64,000 bases of DNA, taken from NCBI GenBank assembly GCA_963974055.1, contig CAXBCP010000014.1, positions 1-64,000 of the forward strand. Direction: 5' to 3'. The DNA is from CAXBCP01 sp963974055. GTDB lineage: Bacteria > Pseudomonadota > Alphaproteobacteria > MPNO01 > UBA830. The number at the start of each line of letters is the position of its first letter. The first letter of the stretch is position 1. Below, one piece after another: positions 24,395 to 33,344 of the stretch. The notes under the pieces were generated by a model. It was not told the DNA's origin and did no database searches. It worked only from the letters and a program-made list of their open reading frames with translations. A program made the translations under genes and the position numbers.

Positions 24395-25054
24395 CTAATC
24401 AGGCAGTGCCGTAATTCGGATACCCGCCCCCGGCGATTTGTACTTCCGGTTCATCCAGATCAAAAGAGACGTCATCGCCTCGGCGGCGACTGCGTTATCG
24501 AGCGGGCCGGCTTCGACACCGTTGAGCCCGGCCGCAACCGCAAGCGCGACGACCGCTGCCCGCGCATCCGGATCGTCCCCGGTAATCAGCACATCGCAAT
24601 CGATAACATGATCCGGGTCTTTCAGGTGACCGGCGGAAACATTCTGAAATGCGGAGACGACCTTCACGCCGTCTCCCAGCACGGACTGCGCCACCAGCGC
24701 AGCGCATCCTTCTTCGGGCAGCTGTACGCGCATCACCTTCGGCGGCACCAGCGGCACCGTCACATCGACCAGCACCTTGCCCTGGAGCACATCCCGCAAA
24801 TCTGCCAACGTCGCGCGCTGCGCCGAATAGGGCACCGTCAGAACGGCGATATCGCAGGCAGCCGCCGCAGACCGGTTATCCATACCTTCGGCCCCGAATT
24901 CCGTCCCGAACTCCCGGGCGACTTCCGCCGCACGCTCCGGATCGCGCGAGCCGACCAGAACACGGTACCCGGCCCGCGCCCAACGTGCCGCCAATCCTGA
25001 ACCTTCGGCGCCGGTGCCGCCAAGAACCGCAATTACCGGTAATCCGTCGCTCAT
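24395..25054 (-). CDS. npdG: NADPH-dependent F420 reductase
   Basis: A 219-residue protein of the NPDG family (F420H2:NADP+ oxidoreductase). The Rossmann motif VLGGTGAEGSGLAARWA (residues about 10-26), the NADP-selective loop VGSRDPERA and the F420-side block VVSAFQNVSAGHL are characteristic. It reduces coenzyme F420 with NADPH. Its ATG overlaps the stop codon of fbiC by 4 bp (ATGA), so synthesis of the F420 precursor and its reductase are coupled. This context makes the F420 assignment much stronger than sequence alone. No glucose-6-phosphate F420 dehydrogenase is seen. Confidence 0.9.
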   Translation of the reverse strand: MSDGLPVIAVLGGTGAEGSGLAARWARAGYRVLVGSRDPERAAEVAREFGTEFGAEGMDNRSAAAACDIAVLTVPYSAQRATLADLRDVLQGKVLVDVTVPLVPPKVMRVQLPEEGCAALVAQSVLGDGVKVVSAFQNVSAGHLKDPDHVIDCDVLITGDDPDARAAVVALAVAAGLNGVEAGPLDNAVAAEAMTSLLIWMNRKYKSPGAGIRITALPD

Positions 25055-27450
25055 TCTGCGGCCTCCCCATGGGCGTACTTGTTCGCTGGTGTCTGAATAA
25101 CCTCCGCAAGCGGCGGCGCATTGTAGGCGGCAGCAACCCGATCGGAAGACGCATCCCCATAAAGTGTGGTGCGCTGCCGCGGAACCCGTCCTAGTCCATG
25201 GATGAGCGAGCGCATATTACGCACATCCAGTTCCTGGCCATGCGACGCACCTGCCGCGCGGGAGATCGATTCGTTCATCAGCGTACCGCCGAGATCGTTC
25301 GCCCCGGCATTCAGGCAGGCCGCCGCTCCCTGCACACCCAGCTTTACCCAGCTCGTCTGGATGTTGGAAATGACCGGATGCAGCGCAATCCGCGCGACAG
25401 CGTGCATCAATACGGTCTCGCGGAAGGTCGGGCCTTTCCGGGCGATGCCTTTGAGATAGATCGGCGCTTCCATATGCACGAACGGCAGAGGCACGAATTC
25501 GGTAAACCCGCCGGTTCGTTCCTGCAGGTCGCGCAGCCGCAGCAGATGCCGCGCATGATGCACCGGCCGTTCCAGGTGTCCGTGCATTATCGTGGCGGTG
25601 GTCCGGAGTCCCACCGAATGGGCCGTTTCCATGACCGCGAGCCATTCCGCAGTGGACAGCTTGTCCGCGCAGAGCACCGCGCGAACGTCGTCGTCGAGAA
25701 TTTCGGCGGCGGTGCCCGGCAGGGATCCAAGCCCCGCCTCTTTCAGACTCACAAGGTAGTCTGCGACCGGAAGCCCGAGTGTCGCCGCGCCCTGCGAAAT
25801 CTCCAGCGGCGAAAACGCATGAACATGCATATCCGGCGCGACATCCTTCACGGCGCGAACGATCGACAGATAGGTCTGTCCCGAATAATCCGGATGGATG
25901 CCACCCTGCAGGCAGACTTCCGTCGCGCCGCGCGCCCATGCTTCCGCCGCGCGACGACCGATTTCGTCAAGCGCCAGATCGTAGGGTGCGCCGCGCAGAT
26001 TTGCGCTCAACCGTCCCTTGGAAAACGCGCAGAAGCCGCAGCGATAACCGCAAACATTCGTGTAGTTGATATTCCGGTTGACCGCATAGGTCACCGTATC
26101 GCCGCAGACATCGGCGCGCAGCGCGTCGGCGGCCGCCGTGACGTCCGCAAAAGCGCCTCCCCGGGCTGCAAACAGCGTCGTTATCCCGGCTTCGCTGAGC
26201 CGGCTTCCCGAAACCGCATTATCGAGGATATGCGCAATTTCGCGCCCGTCTCCGCCAATCACCGCAGGGCCGACCGGATCGGTTCCCGGCACACCGGGCG
26301 CCCAGAAATCGTCACGCGCCAAACCATCTTCGTCCATCGCCCTAAGGACGGCCGGGCGGACGGCCGCATCGAGCCAACCGTCCGCGAATACGTAGAACGG
26401 ATAGACTGGCAACCGGGCCGCCAGCACTTTGCCCTTTTCCGCCGTTCCGTCCCGAAGACGCACCACTTCCGGCCATGGCGCTTCGGGGTTCACATGGTCC
26501 GGCGTCACCGGCGATACCCCGCCCCAGTCGTTTATGCCCGCATCGACAAGCGCCGCGAAATCGGCACCGCTGAGGTTGGGCGGCGCCTGGATCGACATGG
26601 ATGGACCGAACATCGCGCGGGCGGCCGCAACGGTCCACAGGAGTTCGTTGAGATCCGGTTCCGGTGCATCCGCCATCCGCGTACCCGGCTTGGCACGGAA
26701 ATTCTGAATGATGATTTCCTGAATGTGGCCATAACGGTCATGCAGGTCGCGTATCGCTTCGAGCGCTGCGGTCCGTTCGTCGCGCGTCTCGCCGATCCCG
26801 ATCAGAATACCGGTCGTAAACGGAACCCGGGCCTCTCCGGCCAGCCGGATCGTTTCCAGTCGCGCTGCGGGATCCTTGTCGGGCGATCCGTGATGCGGGC
26901 CGCCGCGCCTCGCCAGGTCCGGCGCGATGCCTTCGAGCATCAGCCCCATCGATGCCGACACCGGGCGCAGCGACGCTATGTCATCGGCTGTCATTACACC
27001 GGGATTCAGATGCGGCAGCAGGCCGGTTTCCGACAGCACGAGACCGGCCATTTCGGCAAGGTAGGAAATGGTCGTTTCATGGCCCAGCGCGGACAGTTCG
27101 TCCTCCGCGGCACGGTAACGAAGCTCCGGTTTGTCGCCCAACGTAAAAAGCGCCTCGGTACATCCGGCTGCCGCCCCCCTCCGCGCGATGGCAAGCACGT
27201 CGTCGGCTGTCAGGTAAACGGGCTCTCCGCGCCGCGGCGGATGCGCAAAGGTGCAGTAATGGCAGACATCCCGGCACAGTTTTGTCAGCGGGATAAATAC
27301 CTTCGGGCTGTAGGTCACAAGATTGCCGTAGCCGTCATCACGCAAGCGCGCGGCAGCCGGCATCAAATTGTCGAGCTCCGGGTCGAAAACATCGGTCGTC
27401 ATGGGTGTTGCAACAAGGCTGAGTGTCCAGGTCAGGTATTCTTCGATCAT
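25051..27450 (-). CDS. fbiC: Bifunctional FO synthase (CofG-CofH fusion)
   Basis: A 799-residue fusion of two radical SAM enzymes. The N-terminal CofG half carries C59-x3-C63-x2-C66 (KLCRDVCHYC); the C-terminal CofH half carries C467-x3-C471-x2-C474 (NVCGYRCGFC), with NRNINYTNVC just before it. Together they make FO (7,8-didemethyl-8-hydroxy-5-deazariboflavin), the chromophore of coenzyme F420, from tyrosine and a flavin precursor. The fusion order is that of actinobacterial FbiC. The start at 27450 has no clear ribosome binding site; ATG at 27402 (MTTDVFDPELDNL) is possible. It is coupled to npdG. The later steps (CofC, CofD, CofE) are not in the window. Confidence 0.95.
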   Translation of the reverse strand: MIEEYLTWTLSLVATPMTTDVFDPELDNLMPAAARLRDDGYGNLVTYSPKVFIPLTKLCRDVCHYCTFAHPPRRGEPVYLTADDVLAIARRGAAAGCTEALFTLGDKPELRYRAAEDELSALGHETTISYLAEMAGLVLSETGLLPHLNPGVMTADDIASLRPVSASMGLMLEGIAPDLARRGGPHHGSPDKDPAARLETIRLAGEARVPFTTGILIGIGETRDERTAALEAIRDLHDRYGHIQEIIIQNFRAKPGTRMADAPEPDLNELLWTVAAARAMFGPSMSIQAPPNLSGADFAALVDAGINDWGGVSPVTPDHVNPEAPWPEVVRLRDGTAEKGKVLAARLPVYPFYVFADGWLDAAVRPAVLRAMDEDGLARDDFWAPGVPGTDPVGPAVIGGDGREIAHILDNAVSGSRLSEAGITTLFAARGGAFADVTAAADALRADVCGDTVTYAVNRNINYTNVCGYRCGFCAFSKGRLSANLRGAPYDLALDEIGRRAAEAWARGATEVCLQGGIHPDYSGQTYLSIVRAVKDVAPDMHVHAFSPLEISQGAATLGLPVADYLVSLKEAGLGSLPGTAAEILDDDVRAVLCADKLSTAEWLAVMETAHSVGLRTTATIMHGHLERPVHHARHLLRLRDLQERTGGFTEFVPLPFVHMEAPIYLKGIARKGPTFRETVLMHAVARIALHPVISNIQTSWVKLGVQGAAACLNAGANDLGGTLMNESISRAAGASHGQELDVRNMRSLIHGLGRVPRQRTTLYGDASSDRVAAAYNAPPLAEVIQTPANKYAHGEAAE

Positions 27451-27734
27451 CTTGTCGATGACCGTATTCGATTGCCGTCGACCACGTGGCAGATGCTACG
27501 CACGACCTTATTGCAGGCACACAAAACGGCGATTATGTCGCGCCGTCAAGACACATGGAAAAATTAGTCGCCCGGCTCCGGCGGCTTCCGCGAAACAGGC
27601 CTCCGGGCAGCGGCAGCCGACGACGAGGTTCCAACAGTATAGCGGATGGTATGGACCGGGGTGACCGCGCGTGTACCATAAGAACCTGCCGGTTCCCGGC
27701 GCCGTCATGATTGTGCAGTTAAGGAGAAGCGGAA

Positions 27735-28490
27735 ATGCCCAGACTTGAAAATCGCGTCGCCATCATCACCGGCGGTTCCCAGGGGATCGGCGCCGCCTAT
27801 GCGCGTGGGTTCGCTGCCGAAGGCGCGAAAGTGATGATCGCCGACATTGCGCCGGCAGACGCTCTGCTCGACGAAATCGCGGCGTCCGGCGGCACGGCGC
27901 AATTCATTGAAACGGACGTCACCGACGAGGCCGCATGCACGCGAATGGCAGCAAAAACGGTCGAGGCGTTCGGGCGGGTCGATGCCCTCGTCAATAACGC
28001 GGCGCTTTGGGTTCATGTCGGGCATAAACCGATCCTTGAGATTGGTCTTGCGGAATGGAACAAGGTGCTAGACGTAAATATCAACGGAATGTTCCTGTGC
28101 ACGCGCGCTGTGGTGCCGCAAATGCGCGATCAGGGATACGGCAAGATTATCAACATATCGTCGGGGCGGGCGCTCAAGGGCAGCGTCAACCTGCTGCATT
28201 ACGACACGTCCAAGGGCGCAGTGATCGCCTTTACCAGGTCTATCGCCCGGGAACTGGGCGACGACGGCATCCGCGCCAACACCATCGCTCCCGGCGGCAT
28301 CATGACCGAGAACGTGATCGAACAGGACGATATTCGGGGACTGATCGCCCAGGGAACTGCCAGCCGCGCGATCCGGCGCGAACAGGTTCCGGAAGACGTC
28401 GTGGGCGCCTGTATTTTTCTTGCGAGTGCCGAAAGCGATTTCATAACCGGGCAGGTTATCGCGGTCGATGGCGGATCGGCGATGAACTAA
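27735..28490 (+). CDS. SDR family oxidoreductase
   Basis: A 251-residue classical short-chain dehydrogenase. TGGSQGIG (about residues 12-19) binds the cofactor, VNNAALW replaces NNAG, and the catalytic residues are Ser in NISSGRA and Tyr/Lys in HYDTSKGA. The end VDGGSAMN is typical of FabG-like members. GGAG lies upstream of the ATG. It precedes ligA by about 100 bp in the same direction and so may belong to the aromatic cluster, but a palindrome at 28553-28566 lies between them. It is not LigC, which belongs to a different dehydrogenase family. Confidence 0.9.
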   Translation: MPRLENRVAIITGGSQGIGAAYARGFAAEGAKVMIADIAPADALLDEIAASGGTAQFIETDVTDEAACTRMAAKTVEAFGRVDALVNNAALWVHVGHKPILEIGLAEWNKVLDVNINGMFLCTRAVVPQMRDQGYGKIINISSGRALKGSVNLLHYDTSKGAVIAFTRSIARELGDDGIRANTIAPGGIMTENVIEQDDIRGLIAQGTASRAIRREQVPEDVVGACIFLASAESDFITGQVIAVDGGSAMN

Positions 28491-28552
28491 CCCCGCCTGT
28501 TCCGCGTATCGCGTATGGTTGCGGTCGCGAATTGGCTGGTATATACTTTCTG

Positions 28553-28566
28553 ATATCATATGATAT
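28553..28566. promoter_or_regulatory. 14-bp palindrome upstream of ligA
   Basis: ATATCAT (28553-28559) is followed directly by its exact reverse complement ATGATAT (28560-28566). It sits 20 bp upstream of the ligA start and just after a TATATACT-like stretch. It could be an operator for the ligA-ligB-pobA transcript; the binding factor is not encoded next to it. Confidence 0.5.
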
Positions 28567-28586
28567 TAAATAACTCTGGGACCAAG

Positions 28587-28949
28587 ATGACCAAACAGGT
28601 AGATCCCGACCGACCGATCGAAGACACGAAAATCTTCGATTCCGAACAGACCCGGCATGGATATCGGCTCAACAAGTTCGCCATGTCGATGGTCCATCCA
28701 GAGAATCGCGAAGCTTTCCTGAAGGACGAAGAAGCCAGCCTCGCCGCTTCCGGTCTCACGGAAGTCGAAAAACAGCTGATCCGAGACCGCGACTGGCGTG
28801 CCATCATGGACGACCATGGCGGCAACATCTACATGATCATGAAGATCGGCGCGGTCATCGGCCAGGGGCTGTATCAGATCGGCGCGCATCAGCGCGGCCA
28901 GACATACGAGGAATTTCTCGCAACCCGAACTGCGTCCGGCGCGAGATAG
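28587..28949 (+). CDS. ligA: Protocatechuate 4,5-dioxygenase alpha subunit-like (LigA domain)
   Basis: A 120-residue small subunit of class III extradiol dioxygenases. The helical LigA fold is recognised by YRLNKFAMSMVHPENREAFLKDEEA, by LIRDRDWRAIMDDHGGNIYMIMKIG and by the end GQTYEEFLATR. It caps the active site of LigB and has no metal of its own. I chose ATG at 28587, behind GGGA; an in-frame ATG at 28560 lies inside a palindrome. ligB follows after 9 bp and pobA after that, giving a route from 4-hydroxybenzoate through protocatechuate to 4-carboxy-2-hydroxymuconate semialdehyde. Confidence 0.9.
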   Translation: MTKQVDPDRPIEDTKIFDSEQTRHGYRLNKFAMSMVHPENREAFLKDEEASLAASGLTEVEKQLIRDRDWRAIMDDHGGNIYMIMKIGAVIGQGLYQIGAHQRGQTYEEFLATRTASGAR

Positions 28950-28958
28950 GAATAAATT

Positions 28959-29798
28959 ATGGGAAAAATCATTGCCGGTATCGGGACATCGCATGTCCCG
29001 TCAATCGGTGTCGCCTACGATCAGGGCCGCACCCAGGAACCCGACTGGAAACCGTTATTCGACGCTTATATTCCGGTCAAGGACTGGCTGAAGGAGATCA
29101 AGCCGGACGTCGCGATCGTCGTCTATAACGACCACGGCGGCGATTTTTTCTTCGACAAGTACCCGACCTTCGCCGTCGGCGCGGCCGAGACCTATCCGGT
29201 CGGCGACGAGGGCTGGGGCCGGCGCCCCCTGCCCGACTTTCGCGGCGATACCGACTTTTCATGGCACCTGTGCAACGAGCTTGTCTATAGCGAGTTCGAC
29301 ATCACGGTGTGCCAGGAACTGGCGGTCGAACACGGTTTCATGGTCCCGATGCATCTTTGCTTCGACCACACGCCGGACTGGCCGGTCAAAGTGGTGCCGG
29401 TCGCCGTCAACGTTATCCAGCACCCCTTGCCGACGGCGTTGCGCTGCTGGAAACTTGGCCAGGCGATCCGAAAGGCGGTCGCCAGCTACCCTCGGGACAC
29501 GAAGGTCGTCATACTCGGCACCGGGGGAATGTCGCATCAGTTGAACGGCGCCAGGTTCGGGCACCTCAACACTGCTTTCGACAACGATTTCCTCGACAGA
29601 ATCGAGACAGATCCGCTGACATTGACCGAACTGACCCACCAGCAGATTATGGAAGATGCCGGAGCCGAGGCCGTGGAACTGATCATGTGGTTGACCATGC
29701 GCGGCGCGCTGAATGATCCGGTGAAGCGGATTCATCGTAACTATTATGCGCCGATGACGACCGGCATGGGTCTCATCGCGCTCGAAGAAGCAAGCTAG
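28959..29798 (+). CDS. ligB: Protocatechuate 4,5-dioxygenase beta subunit
   Basis: A 279-residue catalytic subunit of the class III extradiol dioxygenases, which opens protocatechuate between C4 and C5 using Fe(II). Iron ligands His12 (TSHVP) and His59 (YNDHGGDFF) are in place, and the conserved GTGGMSHQLNG carries the catalytic His of the second half. It is slightly shorter than Sphingobium LigB (about 300 residues). Partners: ligA 9 bp upstream and pobA 41 bp downstream. Related enzymes act on gallate or other catechols, but the neighbouring pobA makes protocatechuate the best guess. Confidence 0.92.
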   Translation: MGKIIAGIGTSHVPSIGVAYDQGRTQEPDWKPLFDAYIPVKDWLKEIKPDVAIVVYNDHGGDFFFDKYPTFAVGAAETYPVGDEGWGRRPLPDFRGDTDFSWHLCNELVYSEFDITVCQELAVEHGFMVPMHLCFDHTPDWPVKVVPVAVNVIQHPLPTALRCWKLGQAIRKAVASYPRDTKVVILGTGGMSHQLNGARFGHLNTAFDNDFLDRIETDPLTLTELTHQQIMEDAGAEAVELIMWLTMRGALNDPVKRIHRNYYAPMTTGMGLIALEEAS

Positions 29799-29839
29799 GA
29801 TTCGCCCGGCATTCAGGACCGGCGAACAGGAATATCCGA

Positions 29840-31018
29840 ATGCAGAAAACACAAGTTGCGATCATCGGCGGCGGGCCTGCCGGGCTGTTGCTGTCTCATA
29901 TCCTCGACCTCAACGGCGTGGACAATATCGTTCTTGAACAGCGCAGCCGCGCCTACGTCCTAAGCCGCATCCGCGCCGGCGTGCTTGAATCCGGTTCGGT
30001 AGACCTGTTGCGCTCGATCGGGCTCGGCGAGCGTCTCGATCGGGAAGGCAAACCGCATTCGGGTAGCTATATCGTCTGGGCGGGATCGGAAAGGCTGCTG
30101 ATCGACACCCGGAAATATACCGGCAAGGACATGACGTCCTATGGCCAGACCGCAATTACAGAGGACCTGTACGAAGCACGCGATAAGGCAGGCGGACAGA
30201 TCATCGACGAGGCGGAGAATGTACAGCCACACGACCTGACAACCGACGCTCCCTACGTGACGTTCACGAAGGACGGCGCAGAACATCGTATCGAATGCGA
30301 ATTCGTCGCCGGCTGCGACGGTTTCCACGGCGTCAGCCGCAAATCGATCCCGGACTCCGTTCTGCAGACATACGAAAAAGGCTATCCGTTCGGCTGGCTC
30401 GCCATCATGTCGGAGACGGCGCCACTGCCCGATATCGTATACGCCAATCACGAACGCGGGTTTGCTCTGGCATCGCAGCGCAACGAACGCCTCAGCCGCT
30501 ACTACATCCAGTGCGACCTCAGCGACAGCCTGGACGAATGGCCGGACGACCGTTTCTGGGCAGAACTAAAAGCCCGCTTTCCGCAGGACATGGCCGACGC
30601 GATCGAGACGGGCCCGTCGATCGAAAAGTCCATTGCGCCGCTGCGCAGTTTCGTGGCCGAGCCCATGCGCCACGGACGGCTGTTCCTGGCGGGCGATTCT
30701 GCACATATCGTGCCGCCGACCGGCGCCAAGGGCCTGAACCTTGCCTTTTCGGATGTGTACTACCTGTCGCGGGCGCTGAGCGAACATTTCAACAGGAACA
30801 ACGATGCCTACCTGGAGAGCTATTCGGACATGGCCCTGCGCCGGGTCTGGAATGCGGAACGCTTTTCCTGGAATCTGACCCGGCTGCTTCACCGCTTTCC
30901 CGACGACGACCCATTCGACCAGCGGACGCGCGAAGGCGAGCTTGCCTATCTGTCGACATCGGAAATCGCTATGGCTGCGATCGCCGAACAATATGCCGGG
31001 TTGCCGTTCGAAAGCTGA
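29840..31018 (+). CDS. pobA: 4-hydroxybenzoate 3-monooxygenase
   Basis: A 392-residue flavoprotein of the same length as Pseudomonas PobA (394). The FAD fold IIGGGPAGLLLSHIL lies at the N terminus, followed by LEQRSRAYVLSRIRAGVLE, the DG motif CDGFHGVSRKSIP and the GD motif LAGDSAHIVPPTGAKGLNLAFSD, all diagnostic for PobA. It hydroxylates 4-hydroxybenzoate to protocatechuate with NADPH and O2 and so feeds the LigAB ring-cleavage enzyme just upstream. A strong terminator follows at 31033-31061. No PobR-type activator is beside it. Confidence 0.96.
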   Translation: MQKTQVAIIGGGPAGLLLSHILDLNGVDNIVLEQRSRAYVLSRIRAGVLESGSVDLLRSIGLGERLDREGKPHSGSYIVWAGSERLLIDTRKYTGKDMTSYGQTAITEDLYEARDKAGGQIIDEAENVQPHDLTTDAPYVTFTKDGAEHRIECEFVAGCDGFHGVSRKSIPDSVLQTYEKGYPFGWLAIMSETAPLPDIVYANHERGFALASQRNERLSRYYIQCDLSDSLDEWPDDRFWAELKARFPQDMADAIETGPSIEKSIAPLRSFVAEPMRHGRLFLAGDSAHIVPPTGAKGLNLAFSDVYYLSRALSEHFNRNNDAYLESYSDMALRRVWNAERFSWNLTRLLHRFPDDDPFDQRTREGELAYLSTSEIAMAAIAEQYAGLPFES

Positions 31019-31032
31019 ACGTCCCGGATATA

Positions 31033-31061
31033 AAAAAGGCCGGCGAATTGCCGGCCTTTTT
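31033..31061 (+). terminator. Intrinsic terminator after pobA
   Basis: AAAAAGGCCGGC (31033-31044) pairs with GCCGGCCTTTTT (31050-31061) around a GAATT loop. The arm ends in A- and T-runs on both sides, so it can work in both directions and also end the convergent cupin transcript. Confidence 0.92.
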
Positions 31062-31080
31062 CAGATATTCGGACCTGAAT

Positions 31081-31587
31081 TCAGGCCACAGCCTCGTATT
31101 TATCGCGCTTGACGCTACTCAGGTCCTGGCCTTCGACCCGGATGAGCCGCGTCGTTGCGGTCCGGCTCGGCGAGTGCAGGTCGCCTTCGTTGTACAGATA
31201 CGCAATGCCGGGAGTCATATCGTAGTCGCGAACCTTGCGGACCTTGCCCGGCGCACCGTCATGGGGCTCTTCGACCTTTTCCCACTCGGTCATCGTCGTC
31301 ACGCCATCGGCCTGACCGTATATCGCCCAGCTTGGGCCGTGATCGTGCGGGTTCGACCCCTTTGCCCCTTCATACACATGCGCCAGAATGCAGAACTTGT
31401 GCTTGTCGTCCTCGTAAATCACCTGACGCGCGGTCGTATTGTCCGGCCCAAGATATTTTCCAACGAATTCAGCGTCAGCGCAGGCTTTCGCGATGAATTT
31501 CCTGACCTCTTCGCGGCCTGCTGGCCCCGGGTCCTTATCCATCGCGGCACGGCAATCGGCGGCCAGTTGATCGAGCGTATACGTCAT
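31081..31587 (-). CDS. Cupin-fold protein, cysteine-dioxygenase-like
   Basis: A 168-residue protein with a helical N-terminal region and a beta-barrel core. The motif NPHDHGPSWAIYGQADG is a cupin metal site of the H-x-H type, similar to cysteine dioxygenase-like and related metal-dependent cupins, and LYNEGDLHSPSR supplies a later His. The likely activity is a small-molecule dioxygenase or hydrolase. ATG at 31587 follows AAGGGA; longer open sequence upstream to 31680 has no such signal. It is followed by the ThDP enzyme on the same strand about 100 bp upstream, so the two may be co-expressed. The substrate is unknown. Confidence 0.65.
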   Translation of the reverse strand: MTYTLDQLAADCRAAMDKDPGPAGREEVRKFIAKACADAEFVGKYLGPDNTTARQVIYEDDKHKFCILAHVYEGAKGSNPHDHGPSWAIYGQADGVTTMTEWEKVEEPHDGAPGKVRKVRDYDMTPGIAYLYNEGDLHSPSRTATTRLIRVEGQDLSSVKRDKYEAVA

Positions 31588-31688
31588 ATTGTGTTCCCTT
31601 CCAGTCTGCTGTTCCCGATAAGATACTAGGTCGAAACATCCATAAAAAAAAGCGGATGCGCCGGCCTTGACCGGGATCAAGCGGGCTC

Positions 31689-33290
31689 TCAGTCGAAGAC
31701 GGTTTCCGAGTAATGCTCAGAATCCACAACTGCCTCGATCACAGTCGGGCCATCGGCCTTCAGCGCCGCAGCGAGCGCCGTCCGCAGCGCATCGCCATCG
31801 CGCGCCCCGACCGCGGGAACGCCGAAGTAATGCGCCGGCGGATCGCGGTATTCCTCATCCTGAAGCGCAGTACCGTAGATCGTGAGCTGGCGACGTTCCT
31901 GCTTCACGCGGATCAGCCCAAGCCAACGGTCGTCCAGCACGACCACCGGCAAAGTCAGCCCCATACGTTTCGCCGTCGCCATTTCGCCGCAGGTCATCTG
32001 GAAGCAACCGTCGCCGAGCAGGCACACGACCGGCAGGTCGGGCCGGGCGATCTTCGCCGCGATCGCCGCCGGCAGCCCGAAACCCATGGACGACCAGCCA
32101 TTGGTGATATGGCACTGACGCGGCGCATGGGCCGTCCACTGACTCGCGACCTGATGCGTGTGGGCGCCGACATCGTAGGTCAGAATACCGTCATGCGGCA
32201 GCACGTCCCGGACGATATCGATCACGTGATGGGGCGCAAAATTAGCGACCCGGGGCCTGAGAGCAGCCTGAAACGCGTCCCGGTGTGCGGCTACGTCTTC
32301 TTCCGTCCAGTCGTTCACGCTCGCCTCCACGGCGTTCAGTGCCGTCAGGGACCCATCGAGATCGCCTGTGATTTCCGCCTGAAGCTTCACGGAGGGCACG
32401 ATATCGACCGGTTCGATATCGATCTGCAATAGCGGCGTATCGCCGATCCAGGCTTCGTATTCGACTTCTATCGTGTCATAGCCCAGCCCGACCACCAGAT
32501 CCGACCGGCGCAGGAATTCCCGCTGCATCTGGCGCTTGGCGCGTTCGATACACCCCGCTGACAGCGGATGGTCCTCGTCGATCAGGCCCTTGGCCATCGT
32601 CGTCGTCATGAACGGTATGCCGTGACGCTCGATAAATCCGCGCAACAGGCCGGTATCCTGCATGCGCATGGCGCTGGACCCGATAATAGCGACCGGCCGC
32701 TTTGCGGCTGCGAGAATTCCGGCACCCGCTGCAATGGCCTCGACCGACGCAGAGGGTGTCCGCACCGGTGCAATCAACTCCCCCACGCTCTCCGTCGCGG
32801 GGGCGACCGCGACATCTTCGGGCAGATCCAGATGTACCGGCCCCATGGGCTCGGTCATCGCAATCCGTACCGCTTCAGCCACGGTTTCCGCAATCGATCC
32901 AACCTGCAGCTTGAGGCTTGCCTTGGTGATCGGCGCGAAGAGCTGGTGATGATCGATATACATCTGGATACGCCGGCCGTGCTGGTCGGTATCGAGATTG
33001 CACGTAATCGCGATCATCGGCGATCGGTCCAGCCATGCGTTTCCGACGCCGGTCGCAAGATTGGTCGCGCCGGGACCGAGGGTGGCGATCGCGAGGCCGG
33101 GCGCACCCGTCATCCGCCCGGTCACATCCGCGGCAAATCCGGCAGAGCCTTCATGTGCCGTCAGGACAAATGGAAGGTCGTGGAGGCGCATCGCTTCCAT
33201 CAGCGGCAGCACATTACCGCTCGGAATGCCAAATCCGTGCGTTGTGCCGGCCTTTTTCAAAATCTGAACGATCAGTTCCGCGTTGTTCAT
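31689..33290 (-). CDS. Acetolactate-synthase-like thiamine diphosphate enzyme
   Basis: A 533-residue ThDP enzyme with the three-domain plan of acetolactate synthase large subunits. The catalytic Glu47 (TAHEGSAGFAAD) activates ThDP; the C-terminal domain has the GDG motif (LLGDGCFQM). The Mg-ligand segment reads VVLDDRWLGLI, with Asp where Asn is usual, as in several acetolactate-like subfamilies of unknown substrate. True AHAS needs a small subunit, which is absent here. Good GGAG before ATG at 33290. It probably decarboxylates or condenses a 2-oxo acid; a specific function cannot be assigned. Confidence 0.85.
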   Translation of the reverse strand: MNNAELIVQILKKAGTTHGFGIPSGNVLPLMEAMRLHDLPFVLTAHEGSAGFAADVTGRMTGAPGLAIATLGPGATNLATGVGNAWLDRSPMIAITCNLDTDQHGRRIQMYIDHHQLFAPITKASLKLQVGSIAETVAEAVRIAMTEPMGPVHLDLPEDVAVAPATESVGELIAPVRTPSASVEAIAAGAGILAAAKRPVAIIGSSAMRMQDTGLLRGFIERHGIPFMTTTMAKGLIDEDHPLSAGCIERAKRQMQREFLRRSDLVVGLGYDTIEVEYEAWIGDTPLLQIDIEPVDIVPSVKLQAEITGDLDGSLTALNAVEASVNDWTEEDVAAHRDAFQAALRPRVANFAPHHVIDIVRDVLPHDGILTYDVGAHTHQVASQWTAHAPRQCHITNGWSSMGFGLPAAIAAKIARPDLPVVCLLGDGCFQMTCGEMATAKRMGLTLPVVVLDDRWLGLIRVKQERRQLTIYGTALQDEEYRDPPAHYFGVPAVGARDGDALRTALAAALKADGPTVIEAVVDSEHYSETVFD

Positions 33291-33344
33291 TTACCGCTCC
33301 GTCCTGGGTGTCGTGCTTGCCATGTGGTGGCATACTGTACCGAG

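Noticed and set aside
25198..27567. A 789-codon open frame on the plus strand
   Set aside because: It runs antisense to fbiC, whose radical SAM motifs are unambiguous; the shadow has no recognisable domain.
32568..33344. An N-terminal extension of the sulfotransferase-like gene by 259 codons
   Set aside because: This part is antisense to the ThDP enzyme gene; the natural start is ATG 33345.
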